A stretch of DNA of 64,000 nt from Thermomonas alba. Its GTDB lineage: Bacteria; Pseudomonadota; Gammaproteobacteria; Xanthomonadales; Xanthomonadaceae. Below the pieces are notes generated by a model. It had not been told where the DNA came from, did not search any database, and saw only the letters and a program-made list of their open reading frames with translations. How positions within the stretch are numbered: position 1 is the first letter of the stretch; every line of letters begins with the position of its first letter. Where the stretch lies: the NCBI RefSeq assembly GCF_022419205.1, contig NZ_JAJOZU010000002.1:248001-312000 (forward strand). The letters run 5' to 3'. Position numbers and translations under genes: made by a program. Shown piece after piece: positions 30,101 through 38,621 of this stretch.

Positions 30101-30971
30101 CGACATCCGCCTGAGCTACCGCGCCGGCGCGCCGCTGCAGGTGCGCGGCAGCGTGGCGGTTCCGCAGGCCGACGTTCATCTGGAACGGCTGGAGATGGGC
30201 GTGGCGCCCTCGCCGGACGTGGTGGTGCTGGACCCGGCCGATCCGCAGCAGGCCGCGGCCAGCCCGCTGCCGCTGGATCTGGACCTGGCGGTGACGGTGG
30301 GCAATGCGGTGAAGCTGGACGGCTACGGCCTGGCCGGCACCCTCGGCGGCAGCCTGCGCGTGCGCCAGCTCCCCGGCGGCGAGGCGCGCGCCACCGGCGC
30401 GCTCGAGGTCGGCGGCCGCTACCGTGCCTATGGCCAGGACCTGCGCATCACCCGCGGCCGCCTGCTGTGGTCGAACAGCGCGATCGCCGACCCGCACCTG
30501 GACATCCGCGCCGAGCGCGAGGTCGGCGACGTCACCGCCGGCGTGCAGGTGTCGGGGCGCGCCTTGGCGCCGCAGGCCAGCGTGTGGTCGAACCCGGCGA
30601 TGAGCCAGTCCGAGGCGCTGGCCTACCTCACCCTCGGCCGCCCGCTGCCCAGCCTCAGCCGCAGCGAGCTGCAGCAGGTGGACCTGGCCAAATCCGCGCT
30701 CAACGCCGGCGTCGGCTTGCTCACCGCGCAGCTGGGCGCGCGCATCGGCCTGGACGAGGCCGGCGTGAGCACCTCGCGCGCGCTCGGCGGCGAGGTGCTG
30801 GGCGTGGGCAAATACCTGTCGCCGCGGCTGTACGTCAGCTACGGCGTATCGCTGCTCGGCACCGGCCAGGTGGTGACGCTGAAGTACCTGCTGCGCAAGG
30901 GCTTCGACATCCAGGTGGAATCCAGCACGGTCGAGAACCGCGCCTCGCTCAACTGGCGCACGGAGAAATGA
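27156..30971 (+). CDS. tamB: Translocation and assembly module protein TamB
   Basis: A 1271-residue AsmA-like protein with one N-terminal membrane helix (about residues 12-32) and a long repetitive periplasmic part predicted to form a hydrophobic beta-taco groove bridging the two membranes. The C-terminal DUF490 signature is present in VWSNPAMSQSEALAYLTLGRPL and ends in SLNWRTEK. It partners TamA in outer-membrane protein insertion and possibly phospholipid transport. It overlaps tamA by four bases, indicating coupling. Confidence 0.94.
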   Translation: MTPAPPPPRARRHRLLVGSVMLLSLLLAATLGWLLLTTRGRDALLAQIVARLPAGTELTWDAADGPLSGPLTLRGVRFSMPRQRDPDCVPTPRARCAMGTLRFQAQTVVLDPALLPLLGGTLRLDALEVRGGVLDLPRSDTPLQLPRWPDVLPQIAPPLALRADAIRIDALAIQREGAPLLTIQRLRGGLQASAGRLHVEHLAIDSDRGRFTLHGDYQPARDFRSDLTATAVLAAAPGRTPARLGLVVRGDLKRMVVALAGDVPDPLRASLLLQGDKATPHWQLSARGDGLDLGLLAGAATPATPLRFSLSARGKGGDAQLQGALHQGERAFVLQPSRLRLQDQQLQLQPLVLDAFGGRITARGSADLRDPARASVQLALAARGLRWSDADGTTTLRGDADLGVSGQLQRWALQGQLRLLRGHERAEVELTGNGDLDRMQVTRLMASMPQGRLDASGALAWTPALEWTAQATLAGFDPGYFAPDWPGAIHGELRSRGGTRADGQLRAELQARDLGGRLRGRALAGHADATIDGDTYRGDLALSLGGSRIDAHGSMADTVAVTASLAPLRLDDLLPGGGGVLRGTLALRGARRAPDLAVNLTGRDLAFGAYRATHLQAQGRLPWQAGDGDLRLDASGVQAGLPLDSLHARLRGAVERLQLDAEARGEAGTLALSAQARRRGAGWQGALATLALGPARGGAWTLAQPAAWRWRGGAFALDPACLRGAAGGRVCAQGGWPQPGLRVQGDALPLALAADWLPPRSDGRPWALDGTLDLQADVRAAGRGWQATATLRSAAGGLRERPGARRALLRYRDLVVAADLGPAQWQLSAYAALGRDGSLAAQVQTGPQAQAPLRGVLRLRTTELLPLELLSPDIVEPRGRLDVAVQLGGSRAAPRLGGQAQLQGFAAELPALGIAVQDGELQLQAQEDGSARIAGTLGTGQGPLQVEGSLGWQDTSTPLQLSLRGTRVLLADTRQLRLLASPDIRLSYRAGAPLQVRGSVAVPQADVHLERLEMGVAPSPDVVVLDPADPQQAAASPLPLDLDLAVTVGNAVKLDGYGLAGTLGGSLRVRQLPGGEARATGALEVGGRYRAYGQDLRITRGRLLWSNSAIADPHLDIRAEREVGDVTAGVQVSGRALAPQASVWSNPAMSQSEALAYLTLGRPLPSLSRSELQQVDLAKSALNAGVGLLTAQLGARIGLDEAGVSTSRALGGEVLGVGKYLSPRLYVSYGVSLLGTGQVVTLKYLLRKGFDIQVESSTVENRASLNWRTEK

Positions 30972-30983
30972 GGCGCGCCGCGC

Positions 30984-31820
30984 TTACTCCTTGATCTTCG
31001 CCAACCGCAGCTGGAACAGCACCTTGGTCACCAGCAGGCGCTCTTCGATCGGCTTGAGCACGAGGTCGTTGGCGCCTTCGCGCAGCAGCGCGGCCTGGTT
31101 GTCGCGGTTGTCGTCGCCGGTCATCATCACCATCGGCAGACGACGCTTGCCGTAGCGGAACACCGCGCGGATCTGGTTGAGCAGCTCGCGCCCGGACAGC
31201 GCGCCCTTCAGATACACGTCGCTGAGCACCAGGTCGGCACCGATGTCGCCATCCTTGCGGCCGAAGAAACGATGCAGGTAGTCCAGGGCATCCTCGGCCG
31301 AGATCACGTGCAGCACCTGCAGGCCGTGCCGCTCCAGCATGCGCTTGGTGGCGACCGCCACCACCTTGCTGTCTTCCACATAGAGCACGCGCGCGCCCTC
31401 GATCGGCGCCGGATGCACGTAGCCGCGGATGAACGCGGCCAGTGCCTCCTGGCCGAGCGACTTGTCGAAATAGTCGGTGATGTCCTCGCTGAAGGCGCGC
31501 GTCTCCAGCGCCTCCTGCGCGCTGCCGGAAATCACGATCACCGGCACGTAGGCCTGACCGGCCGCCTCGCGCACGCTGCGCGCCAGCGCCAGGCCGTCGC
31601 CGTCGGGCAGCACCAGCGCGGTGGTGACCAGATCGACGGTGCCCGCCTGCAGCGCCTGGCGCGCCTCGCCGACGCTGCCGCACCCGATCACCTCCACGCC
31701 CGGCAGCTCTTTGCGCAGGGTGTCGCCGATCAGCTTGCGCACCAGCTTGCTGCCGTCGACCACCATCACGCGCGGGGCATCGCTGACGACGTGGCGAAGA
31801 TCGTGCTTGTCGGTAGTCAT
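30984..31820 (-). CDS. Tandem receiver-domain response regulator
   Basis: A 278-residue protein made of two CheY-like receivers and no output domain. The second (about 144-270) is intact: acidic pair E149-D150, phospho-acceptor D201, T234 and K256. The first (about 16-130) lacks the acceptor, with Ala68 where CheY has Asp57, and has Asp-Gly in place of the second acidic residue (D22-G23). It starts one base after the ftsX stop. The longer in-frame start at 32000 lies inside ftsX and is rejected. Its signalling partner is not in the window. Confidence 0.9.
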   Translation of the reverse strand: MTTDKHDLRHVVSDAPRVMVVDGSKLVRKLIGDTLRKELPGVEVIGCGSVGEARQALQAGTVDLVTTALVLPDGDGLALARSVREAAGQAYVPVIVISGSAQEALETRAFSEDITDYFDKSLGQEALAAFIRGYVHPAPIEGARVLYVEDSKVVAVATKRMLERHGLQVLHVISAEDALDYLHRFFGRKDGDIGADLVLSDVYLKGALSGRELLNQIRAVFRYGKRRLPMVMMTGDDNRDNQAALLREGANDLVLKPIEERLLVTKVLFQLRLAKIKE

Positions 31821-31821
31821 G

Positions 31822-32772
31822 TCAGCCCTCCAGTGGACGGTTCTGGCGCAGATGATGGCCGACGGCGAGGACGGCACCCAGCCAGCCGAGCAGGCCCGCC
31901 ACCGCAAGCACCCCTGCGATGTCGGGCCAGCGCAGGCCCTGCAGCGCGAACGCGCCGCCATAGCTGGCGGCCAGGGCAGCCAGCGGCGCCTCGAGGGCAA
32001 CCCGCACCGCCGCCAGGATGGCCAGCGCCAGCGCGCCGGCGGCCAGCCCGTAACTCAGCCCCAGGTACAGGAACGGCCGCCGCACGAAGCCGTCGCTGGC
32101 GCCCAGCAACTGCAGCACGGCGATCTCCTCGTGCCGGGACTGGATGTCCAACCGCACGGTATTGCCGACCACCAGCAGGGCGCCTAGGCCCAGCAGCACC
32201 GCCAGCACCTGCGCGATCCGCGTGCCGAATCCCAGCCATGCCTGCAGGCGCTGGCGCCAGACGGCGTCGTACTGCACACGCTCGACCCCGGGCATGGCCT
32301 GCACGGCGGCCGCCAGCGCATGCTCATCGCCGCGCGCGTGCAGGCGCAGCACCACCGGTAAGGCGTTGCGCGCCACCTCCTCGCCCAGCGCGTCGATCGC
32401 ATCCGCCAGCTCCGGCCGCGCGCGCATCCGCGCCAACGCCTGCGTCGGCGGGATCACCTCTACCGTCGCCACGTCGGGCCGCGCGCGCAGCGCGCGCGCC
32501 AGGGCCGCGGCCTGATCGTTAGCGGTGCCCGGGGCGAGGAAGACGTTGACCTCGTGCGCGGCCTGCAGCGCATCGTCCAGCCGCGCCAGGTTCTGCAGCG
32601 CCAGCCCCAGCGCCAGCGGCAAGGCCAGCGCCAGCGCCATCACCGCGATCGTGAGCAGGCTCGACCACGGCCGCCGCAGCAGACGCCCCAGGCTCGCCAC
32701 CAGGCTGAACCCGTGGTGCGCCAGCCAGGTGCGGAAGCGGCCGGCATGGGTGCCCGCGCTGCGCTCACTCAT
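31822..32772 (-). CDS. ftsX: Cell-division ABC transporter permease FtsX
   Basis: A 316-residue membrane protein with four transmembrane helices and a large periplasmic loop (about 60-160), acting with FtsE at the septum to control peptidoglycan amidases. The conserved N-terminal helix (SLLTIAVMALALALPLAL, about 18 residues) and C-terminal FtsX helices with LQLLGASDGFVRRPFLY are clear. The start at 32772 overlaps the ftsE stop by eight bases (ATGAGTGA). Confidence 0.94.
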   Translation of the reverse strand: MSERSAGTHAGRFRTWLAHHGFSLVASLGRLLRRPWSSLLTIAVMALALALPLALGLALQNLARLDDALQAAHEVNVFLAPGTANDQAAALARALRARPDVATVEVIPPTQALARMRARPELADAIDALGEEVARNALPVVLRLHARGDEHALAAAVQAMPGVERVQYDAVWRQRLQAWLGFGTRIAQVLAVLLGLGALLVVGNTVRLDIQSRHEEIAVLQLLGASDGFVRRPFLYLGLSYGLAAGALALAILAAVRVALEAPLAALAASYGGAFALQGLRWPDIAGVLAVAGLLGWLGAVLAVGHHLRQNRPLEG

Positions 32773-33454
32773 CGACCAGGTCCTCCGGCGCGATGTCATC
32801 GATCAATCGCCCCTGTTCCAGCACCAGCACGCGCTTGCGCATGCGCTTGACCAGCGCGAGGTCGTGACTGGCCACCAGCACGCTGGTGCCGCGCTCGGGC
32901 AACGCCGCCAGCAGGCCCATGATCTCGGCCGACAGCGCCGGATCCAGGTTGCCGGTCGGCTCGTCGGCGATCAGCAGGCGCGGCTCGGCGATGATGGCGC
33001 GGGCGATCCCCACCCGCTGCTGCTCGCCGGCCGAGAGCTGGCCCGGCAGCGCCGCGGCGCGTGCGCCCAGGCCCAGCCTGTCGAGCAGGCTGCGCACGCG
33101 CTTGCCGATCTCGCTGCGGCGCAGGCCACGCAGCACCAGCGGCAAGGCGACGTTGTCGGCCACGCTACGGTCCATCAGCAGCCGATGATTCTGGTGCACC
33201 ACGCCGATCTCGCGCCGGTGGCGGGCGATGCCGCCGCCGCGCACGCGCGCCAGGTTGCGCTCCTCGAACAGCACCGTGCCGCGGCTGGGGCGCTCGACCA
33301 GCTGGATCAGCTTGAGCAGGGTGCTCTTGCCGGCGCCGGAGCGGCCGGTGACGAACAGCATCTCGCCCGGCTCCACGGCAAAGCTCACCTCGGCCAACGC
33401 GGCATGGCCACCGGGATAGTGCTTGCTGACGTTGTCGAACCGCAGGACCGGCAT
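32765..33454 (-). CDS. ftsE: Cell-division ABC transporter ATPase FtsE
   Basis: A 229-residue ATPase with Walker [11 protein letters not shown]-loop region, signature [14 protein letters not shown] and Walker [14 protein letters not shown]. With FtsX it recruits or activates septal hydrolases. The start is set at ATG 33454 (MPVLRF), which matches the usual FtsE N-terminus; a GTG two codons earlier is possible. TAGCCT sits six bases upstream of this ATG. Confidence 0.95.
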   Translation of the reverse strand: MPVLRFDNVSKHYPGGHAALAEVSFAVEPGEMLFVTGRSGAGKSTLLKLIQLVERPSRGTVLFEERNLARVRGGGIARHRREIGVVHQNHRLLMDRSVADNVALPLVLRGLRRSEIGKRVRSLLDRLGLGARAAALPGQLSAGEQQRVGIARAIIAEPRLLIADEPTGNLDPALSAEIMGLLAALPERGTSVLVASHDLALVKRMRKRVLVLEQGRLIDDIAPEDLVDE

Positions 33455-33460
33455 GCGCAC

Positions 33461-33466
33461 AGGCTA
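33461..33466 (-). promoter_or_regulatory. -10 element for ftsEX operon
   Basis: On the minus strand TAGCCT (TANNNT form) lies six bases before the ftsE ATG at 33454, with no ribosome binding site in between. Weaker than other examples. Confidence 0.3.
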
Positions 33467-33531
33467 TCCGAAAGGGGCACCAGTATCGCCGCCAGCGCCG
33501 CCAGCGGCCAGCGCTGGCATGGCGGTGGCGT

Positions 33532-35172
33532 TTAGTGCGGACCGGCGGGGCCGCGCCAGACCAGCGCCTTCAGGCCGCGGCCGATGCGCTTGAGCAGCGA
33601 AGGACGCTCGGGCTTGGCCGCGACCGGCGCCGGCGGCACGAACTGCGGGGCGGGCGTCGCCGGGGCCGGCGTGTGCGCCGCGGCATCGGCGTTTTCCAGC
33701 GGCCGTCCGCGCCGGCGACGGCGACGCTTGCGGGCGGGCGCCTCGCCCTGCGCAGGCGCAGTCGGTGCGGCAGGCGCTGGCGCCGCGCCCGCCGCGTGCG
33801 CACGCGGCGGCCGGGAAGTGCGGCTCTCGCCGTCGCCGCGATGTGCGCCGGCGCCATCGCCACGTCGTCTGCGGCGGCCGCCGCCCGCGCGCTTGGCGTC
33901 CTCATTCGCGCGCGCCTCACGCACTTCCTTGTAAATCTCGCCGATGCTGTCGCCTGCAGCCGCCTCGGCGGGCTGTGCCCGTGGCGGTCGCGGCAACGGT
34001 GTCAGCAATTCTTCGGTGACCGGCTCGGAGGGAATCTTCTGCCCGATATACGCCTCGATGTCGGGCAACGACATCGCATAGCGCTCGCAGGCGAAGCTGA
34101 TCGCGTCGCCCTCGGCGCCCAGGCGCGCGGTGCGCCCGATGCGGTGCACGTAATCTTCCGGATCGAACGGCAGGTCGTAGTTGTAGACGTATTTGACGCC
34201 GTCGATGTGCAGGCCGCGCGCGGCGACATCGGTGGCGACCAGGATCTCCAGCTGGCCGGCCTGGAACTTCTTCAGCAGCGACTCGCGCTTCTTCTGCGGC
34301 ACGTCGCCAGACAGCACGCCGACCCGGTAACCGGCTTTCTCCAGCGCGCGCGCGACGCGCTCGACGAATGCCTTGGTGTTGACGAACACCATGGTGCGCG
34401 CGCCCTCGCTGCGCGACAGCAAGCCCAGCAGCAGCGGCAGCTTCTCTTCGTCGGCAGGGTAGTACAGCTTCTGGCGCACGCGCGCGGCGGTGACCGTCTC
34501 GGCTTCCACCACCAGCTTCTGCGGTTCGTTCATGTGCTCATACGCCAGCTCCAGCACGCGGTGGCTGAGCGTGGCCGAGAACAGCAGGGTCTGGCGGGTG
34601 GTGCGTTCGGGCATCCGCCGCAGCAGGAAGCGGATGTCCTTGATGAAGCCGAGATCGAACATGCGGTCGGCCTCGTCCAGCACGCAGATCTCGCAGGCGT
34701 GCAGGCTCACCACCTTGTGCTGCTTGACGTAATCGATCAGACGCCCCGGGGTGGCGATGATCACGTCGGCGCCGGCCTGCAGCTGCTCGCGCTGCTTGTC
34801 GTAATCGACGCCGCCGTACACCAGCGCGAACTTCAGGCCGAGATCGGCGGCGAACTTGAGCGCATCCTTGTGGATCTGGATGGCCAGCTCGCGGGTGGGC
34901 GCCAGGATCAGCGCGCGCGGGTCTTCCGGCTTGCGGTCGGCCAGCGCCGGGCGCGTCAGCAGGCGGTTGATCACCGCGACCAGGAAGGCCAGGGTCTTGC
35001 CGGTGCCGGTCTGGGCCTGGCCGGCGACGTCGCCTCCGGCCAGCGCCACCGGCAGGCTCATCGCCTGGATCGGGGTGCAGCGGGTGAACCCGGCGCCTTC
35101 CAGCCCGGCAAGCAGGGCCGGGTGCAGGTCGAAGGAGGAAAACGTGATGTCAGTCAGCGGTTTGTCGGACAC
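33532..35172 (-). CDS. rhlB: DEAD-box RNA helicase RhlB
   Basis: A 546-residue ATP-dependent RNA helicase that in E. coli works in the RNA degradosome. Motifs: Q-region TPIQAM, Walker [13 protein letters not shown] in VLDEADR, SAT in LFSATLS, and the HRIGR block. The start is a GTG ([18 protein letters not shown] pattern), chosen from the family's conserved N-terminus; the ORF continues upstream to 35517 but that part is non-conserved and overlaps trxA's control region. The C-terminal 130 residues form an Arg/Pro/Ala-rich basic tail, longer than in E. coli. Confidence 0.93.
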   Translation of the reverse strand: MSDKPLTDITFSSFDLHPALLAGLEGAGFTRCTPIQAMSLPVALAGGDVAGQAQTGTGKTLAFLVAVINRLLTRPALADRKPEDPRALILAPTRELAIQIHKDALKFAADLGLKFALVYGGVDYDKQREQLQAGADVIIATPGRLIDYVKQHKVVSLHACEICVLDEADRMFDLGFIKDIRFLLRRMPERTTRQTLLFSATLSHRVLELAYEHMNEPQKLVVEAETVTAARVRQKLYYPADEEKLPLLLGLLSRSEGARTMVFVNTKAFVERVARALEKAGYRVGVLSGDVPQKKRESLLKKFQAGQLEILVATDVAARGLHIDGVKYVYNYDLPFDPEDYVHRIGRTARLGAEGDAISFACERYAMSLPDIEAYIGQKIPSEPVTEELLTPLPRPPRAQPAEAAAGDSIGEIYKEVREARANEDAKRAGGGRRRRRGDGAGAHRGDGESRTSRPPRAHAAGAAPAPAAPTAPAQGEAPARKRRRRRRGRPLENADAAAHTPAPATPAPQFVPPAPVAAKPERPSLLKRIGRGLKALVWRGPAGPH

Positions 35173-35306
35173 GAAAGACGGCCTCGAAGGCTGTGGATGC
35201 GCCCGTGCCGAAACAGCACGTTGCGCTCGACCACTTGTCTTGATGGGGGCAGCCGCGCAGACTGCCGTAAGGATTCCGGGGCGGTCATTCCCGCCCTGGG
35301 CCCGGA

Positions 35307-35329
35307 GCAACCACGCGAGCAACCACGCG
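35307..35329 (+). repeat. Short tandem repeat in the rhlB-trxA gap
   Basis: GCAACCACGCG occurs at 35307-35317 and 35319-35329, period 12, in the 235-bp divergent intergenic region. It could be a paired binding site; no protein is suggested. Confidence 0.4.
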
Positions 35330-35355
35330 CGAACCCCGGCCGATCTTTCCGAGTT

Positions 35356-35361
35356 TATCAT
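35356..35361 (+). promoter_or_regulatory. -10 element of trxA
   Basis: TATCAT at 35356-35361, about 46 bases before the trxA ATG; the leader has a GGAG ribosome binding site. No clear -35 box. Confidence 0.4.
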
Positions 35362-35407
35362 TTCATGCGCGCGCCATTTCGCCGCGCCACCTTCATCTGG
35401 AGCCTCC

Positions 35408-35734
35408 ATGAGCAACACCGTCCTGCACGCCACCGATGCCGATTTCGACGCCCAGGTCCTGGCCTCCGACGTGCCGGTGCTGGTGGATTTCTGGGCGCCC
35501 TGGTGCGGCCCGTGCAAGATGATCGCCCCGGCGCTGGATCAACTGGCCGCCGAGTACGCCGGCAAGGCGAAGATCGTCAAGGTCGACGTGGACCAGAACC
35601 AGCAGACCGCGCTGAAGTACCACGTGCGCAGCATCCCGATGCTGCTGGTGTTCAAGGGCGGCCAGATCCACGGCCAGCAGATCGGCGCGGTCGGCAAGGC
35701 CCAGCTCGCGCAGATGCTGGACAAGGTGCTTTAA
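35408..35734 (+). CDS. trxA: Thioredoxin
   Basis: A 108-residue thioredoxin with the active site WCGPCK and the cis-proline block SIPML. It reduces protein disulphides in the cytoplasm. It is divergent from rhlB and upstream of rho, the common rhlB-trxA-rho arrangement of gammaproteobacteria. The ATG has GGAG seven bases upstream. Confidence 0.97.
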   Translation: MSNTVLHATDADFDAQVLASDVPVLVDFWAPWCGPCKMIAPALDQLAAEYAGKAKIVKVDVDQNQQTALKYHVRSIPMLLVFKGGQIHGQQIGAVGKAQLAQMLDKVL

Positions 35735-35831
35735 GACGACCGTTTTTCCGCTTCTGCGCCAGGTAGAGGGCGGAGGATCCTTTCGCCCTCGCCCGCGGCG
35801 CATCGCAGCTGAACCGCGCCGCGCACCCGGC

Positions 35832-35861
35832 TTGCATCCAGCTCTGTGCCGATGCTAGCGT
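35832..35861 (+). promoter_or_regulatory. Possible rho promoter
   Basis: TTGCAT (35832-35837) and TAGCGT (35856-35861) are separated by 18 bases. They lie about 110 bases upstream of the proposed rho start. The match is modest, and rho could instead be read through from trxA. Confidence 0.3.
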
Positions 35862-35978
35862 TTTCACCGCTCACGGCGCCGGCCTGCCGCCTGCTGCGCG
35901 CGCCGCATGTCCTTTCGTTCCACTCCACGACCCCGTCCGCGCGATGCGGACGCTCGCCACCATAGCGAGGATTTCCCC

Positions 35979-37718
35979 TTGTCCGATATCACCAACGACG
36001 CCCCTGGCGAAGTCGCCGAGAAGCGTGCGCGCAAACACCGCGTTGCCAAGCCACGCAACCCCGAGCAACCCGAGATGCCGTCTGCCGACACCGTCTCCAC
36101 GCCGGTCGCCGAAACCGCCACGCCGTCGCCCGCGCCACAGCGCCACGAGCCCTCGCCTTCCGAGCCCGCCGCGCGCGAAGAGGGCGGAGCGCCGGCGCCA
36201 GCCCCGCGCACGGATGCCGTCACCTCCGCCGCTGGCGGGACGGGCCAGGCGCCGGAACAGGCAGCGCCGGAAGGCGCTTCTTCGGCGGCCGCCGAGAATG
36301 GCCCGCCGCGCCGCCTGAGCCGGCGCGAGCGCTTCAAGAACCGCCGCGAGCGCCAGCGCGAACGCCAGCGCGAGAACGGTATTCCGGATGACGGCGGCAA
36401 TGGCAACGAGCCGTTCGTGCCGCGCCCGCATCCGCAGGTGCCGGAAGGCTTCCCCACCTACACCCTGAGCGACCTCAAGCGGATGCCCGCGCACAAGCTG
36501 CTGGAGATCGCCGAGCAGCTCTCGATCAGCGAAGGCGTCGCGCGCGCGCGCAAGCAGGACATCATCTTCGCGATCCTGAAGGTGCTCACCCGTCATGGCG
36601 AGGGCGTGCAGGCCGACGGCGTGCTGGAAATCCTGCCCGACGGCTACGGCTTCCTGCGCGCGGCCGAGGCCAGCTACCTGGCCGGCCCGGACGATGTCTA
36701 CATCAGCCCCAGCCAGATCCGCCGCTTCAACCTGCGCACCGGCGATCACGTCTCCGGCCGCATCCGCTGGCCCAAGGACGGCGAGCGCTACTTCGCGCTG
36801 AACATCGTCGACACCATCAACGGCGAGCCGATCGAGGCCTCGAAGAACAAGACCCTGTTCGAGAACCTCACTCCGCTGTTCCCGCGCAAGCGCTTCAAGC
36901 TGGAGCGCGGCGATGGCTCCAGCGAAGACATCACCGGCCGCATCCTCGACCTGATGGCGCCGCAGGGCAAGGGCCAGCGGTCGCTGATCGTCAGCCCGCC
37001 CAAAGCCGGCAAGACGATGATGATGCAGCAGATCGCCAGCGCCATCACCTATAACCACCCGGACGTGCACCTGATCGTGCTGCTGATCGACGAGCGCCCG
37101 GAGGAAGTGACCGAGATGCAGCGCACCGTGCGCGGCGAGGTCATCTCCTCCACCTTCGACGAGCCGGCGGCGCGCCACGTGCAGGTGGCCGAGATGGTGA
37201 TCGAGCGCGCCAAGCGCCTGGTCGAGCACAAGAAGGACGTGGTGATCCTGCTCGACTCCATCACCCGCCTGGCGCGCGCCTACAACAACGTGCTGCCCAG
37301 CAGCGGCAAGGTGCTCACCGGCGGCGTGGACGCGAATGCGCTGCACCGCCCGAAGCGCTTCTTCGGCGCCGCGCGCAACGTCGAGGAAGGCGGCTCACTC
37401 ACCATCATCGCCACCGCGCTGGTGGATACCGGCAGCGCGATGGACAAGGTGATCTACGAAGAGTTCAAGGGCACCGGCAATAGCGAGATCCACCTCGACC
37501 GCCGCATCACCGAAAAGCGCGTGTACCCGGCGATCGCGGTCAACCTGTCCGGCACCCGCCGCGAGGATCTTTTGATCGAGCCCGAGCTGCTGCAGAAGAT
37601 CTGGATCCTGCGCAAGCTGCTGCACCCGATGGACGAGATCGCGGCGATGGAGTTCCTGCTCGACAAGATGAAGAACACCAAGTCCAACGACGAGTTCTTC
37701 CAGTCGATGAAGCGCTGA
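35979..37718 (+). CDS. rho: Transcription termination factor Rho
   Basis: A 579-residue hexameric RNA helicase that ends transcription. The core from about residue 160 ([19 protein letters not shown]) carries the RNA-binding DGYGFLR block, the Walker [18 protein letters not shown] and the Q/R-loop region, and is of normal length (about 419). In front of it is a 160-residue extension, very rich in Pro, Ala, Glu and Arg (ending with an Arg-rich segment), and likely disordered. I place the start at TTG 35979, which has GAGGA eight bases upstream; an ATG at 35907 (24 codons earlier) has no ribosome binding site and is the alternative. Confidence 0.95.
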   Translation: MSDITNDAPGEVAEKRARKHRVAKPRNPEQPEMPSADTVSTPVAETATPSPAPQRHEPSPSEPAAREEGGAPAPAPRTDAVTSAAGGTGQAPEQAAPEGASSAAAENGPPRRLSRRERFKNRRERQRERQRENGIPDDGGNGNEPFVPRPHPQVPEGFPTYTLSDLKRMPAHKLLEIAEQLSISEGVARARKQDIIFAILKVLTRHGEGVQADGVLEILPDGYGFLRAAEASYLAGPDDVYISPSQIRRFNLRTGDHVSGRIRWPKDGERYFALNIVDTINGEPIEASKNKTLFENLTPLFPRKRFKLERGDGSSEDITGRILDLMAPQGKGQRSLIVSPPKAGKTMMMQQIASAITYNHPDVHLIVLLIDERPEEVTEMQRTVRGEVISSTFDEPAARHVQVAEMVIERAKRLVEHKKDVVILLDSITRLARAYNNVLPSSGKVLTGGVDANALHRPKRFFGAARNVEEGGSLTIIATALVDTGSAMDKVIYEEFKGTGNSEIHLDRRITEKRVYPAIAVNLSGTRREDLLIEPELLQKIWILRKLLHPMDEIAAMEFLLDKMKNTKSNDEFFQSMKR

Positions 37719-37745
37719 CGCTTCGCCGGAAACCGCATTTGTTCG

Positions 37746-37781
37746 CACCGACGCCCCGTCCTGCGCGGGGCGTCGGTGTTT
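37746..37781 (+). terminator. Intrinsic terminator after rho
   Basis: CACCGACGCCCC (37746-37757) and GGGGCGTCGGTG (37767-37778) pair over 12 bases with a 9-base loop, followed by TTT. It also faces the end of the minus-strand group downstream. Confidence 0.8.
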
Positions 37782-37840
37782 GCGCCAATCGCGGCGCAGG
37801 CGTCCACTCGCGCTGGCGTCCAGGGCGGAGCCGGCCTCGA

Positions 37841-38020
37841 TCACCTGACCGTCCCACCGCGCCATACCAGTCGAAACCAGGTATCGCCCGCGTTCGGGTC
37901 GTGGAAATCGGTGGCCACGCCCGGCGCCAGGCTGCATGCGTCGTCGGGCCACTCGTGCGCAAGCCGGCAGCGCGCCTGCGGGATCAGCGGATGCAGGCAG
38001 GGCAGGCTGGGGACGGCCAC
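37841..38020 (-). CDS. Possible small protein coupled to META lipoprotein gene
   Basis: A 59-codon frame starting GTG, two bases after the stop of the META-domain gene and ending before the rho terminator. It encodes a Cys- and Trp-containing peptide (PQARCRLAHEWPDD; FHDPNAGDTWFRLVW). Third positions are about 85% G or C, as in neighbouring genes, which argues for a real coding sequence. No family recognised and no separate ribosome binding site beyond the end of the upstream gene. It could also be a chance frame. Confidence 0.4.
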   Translation of the reverse strand: MAVPSLPCLHPLIPQARCRLAHEWPDDACSLAPGVATDFHDPNAGDTWFRLVWRGGTVR

Positions 38021-38022
38021 TT

Positions 38023-38595
38023 TCAGAACAGCGACTGCGGCGGGCCGTCGAAACGGGGAGCGGTGGTGGGCACCCCAGCGAAGGTCAGCACATCGCCGGC
38101 GGCATTGGTCAGCACCAGCCGCGGCGGGGTGCCGGCATCCAGCTGCATCGCCAGGCGGCCTTGCAGGCGGTGGGCGATCGCGCCGTCCAGCGCGGCCAGG
38201 GCCGGCTCCGTGCAGGCGCGCATACTGGAGGCGAATGCATCGATGGTCAGGCTGTCGGCCTCCACCGTGTGGTGCGCGCTGAGCACGTTGCAGGCATTGC
38301 CCACGCTCACCAGCGAGGCGTTGAAGTCCAGCTGCAGCGGCGCCTCGGGCCGCGCGAACAGGGCGTCGATGCGGTGGCCTCCGGCATCCACCGCCGCCAC
38401 CAGCCGCCAGTGGTGGCGGATCAGCCGCAGGGTGGTCTGAAGCGAGCCGGGCGGCGCCGGCGGGGCCTGCTGCAGCGTCGGCGCGGGGGCGGGATCGGCC
38501 GCGGCCGCCGGCGGCGCGGCCGGGCCGGGGGCCTGGCAGGCCGCCAGCAGCAGCGCCAGCGGCAGCCACAGAGGGCGATGGATGCGCGCGGTCAT
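38023..38595 (-). CDS. META-domain (HslJ-like) lipoprotein
   Basis: A 190-residue lipoprotein: signal peptide ending in LLAAC, a Pro/Ala-rich linker to about residue 55, then a META domain with the block SLVSVGNACNVLS and TEPALAALDGAI. META proteins such as HslJ are linked to outer-membrane or heat stress; exact role unknown. The ribosome binding site GAGGAGG lies six bases before the ATG. It follows uppP by 26 bases and probably shares its transcript. Confidence 0.88.
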   Translation of the reverse strand: MTARIHRPLWLPLALLLAACQAPGPAAPPAAAADPAPAPTLQQAPPAPPGSLQTTLRLIRHHWRLVAAVDAGGHRIDALFARPEAPLQLDFNASLVSVGNACNVLSAHHTVEADSLTIDAFASSMRACTEPALAALDGAIAHRLQGRLAMQLDAGTPPRLVLTNAAGDVLTFAGVPTTAPRFDGPPQSLF

Positions 38596-38621
38596 GCGTC
38601 CTCCTCGACGCGGCATGCGCC

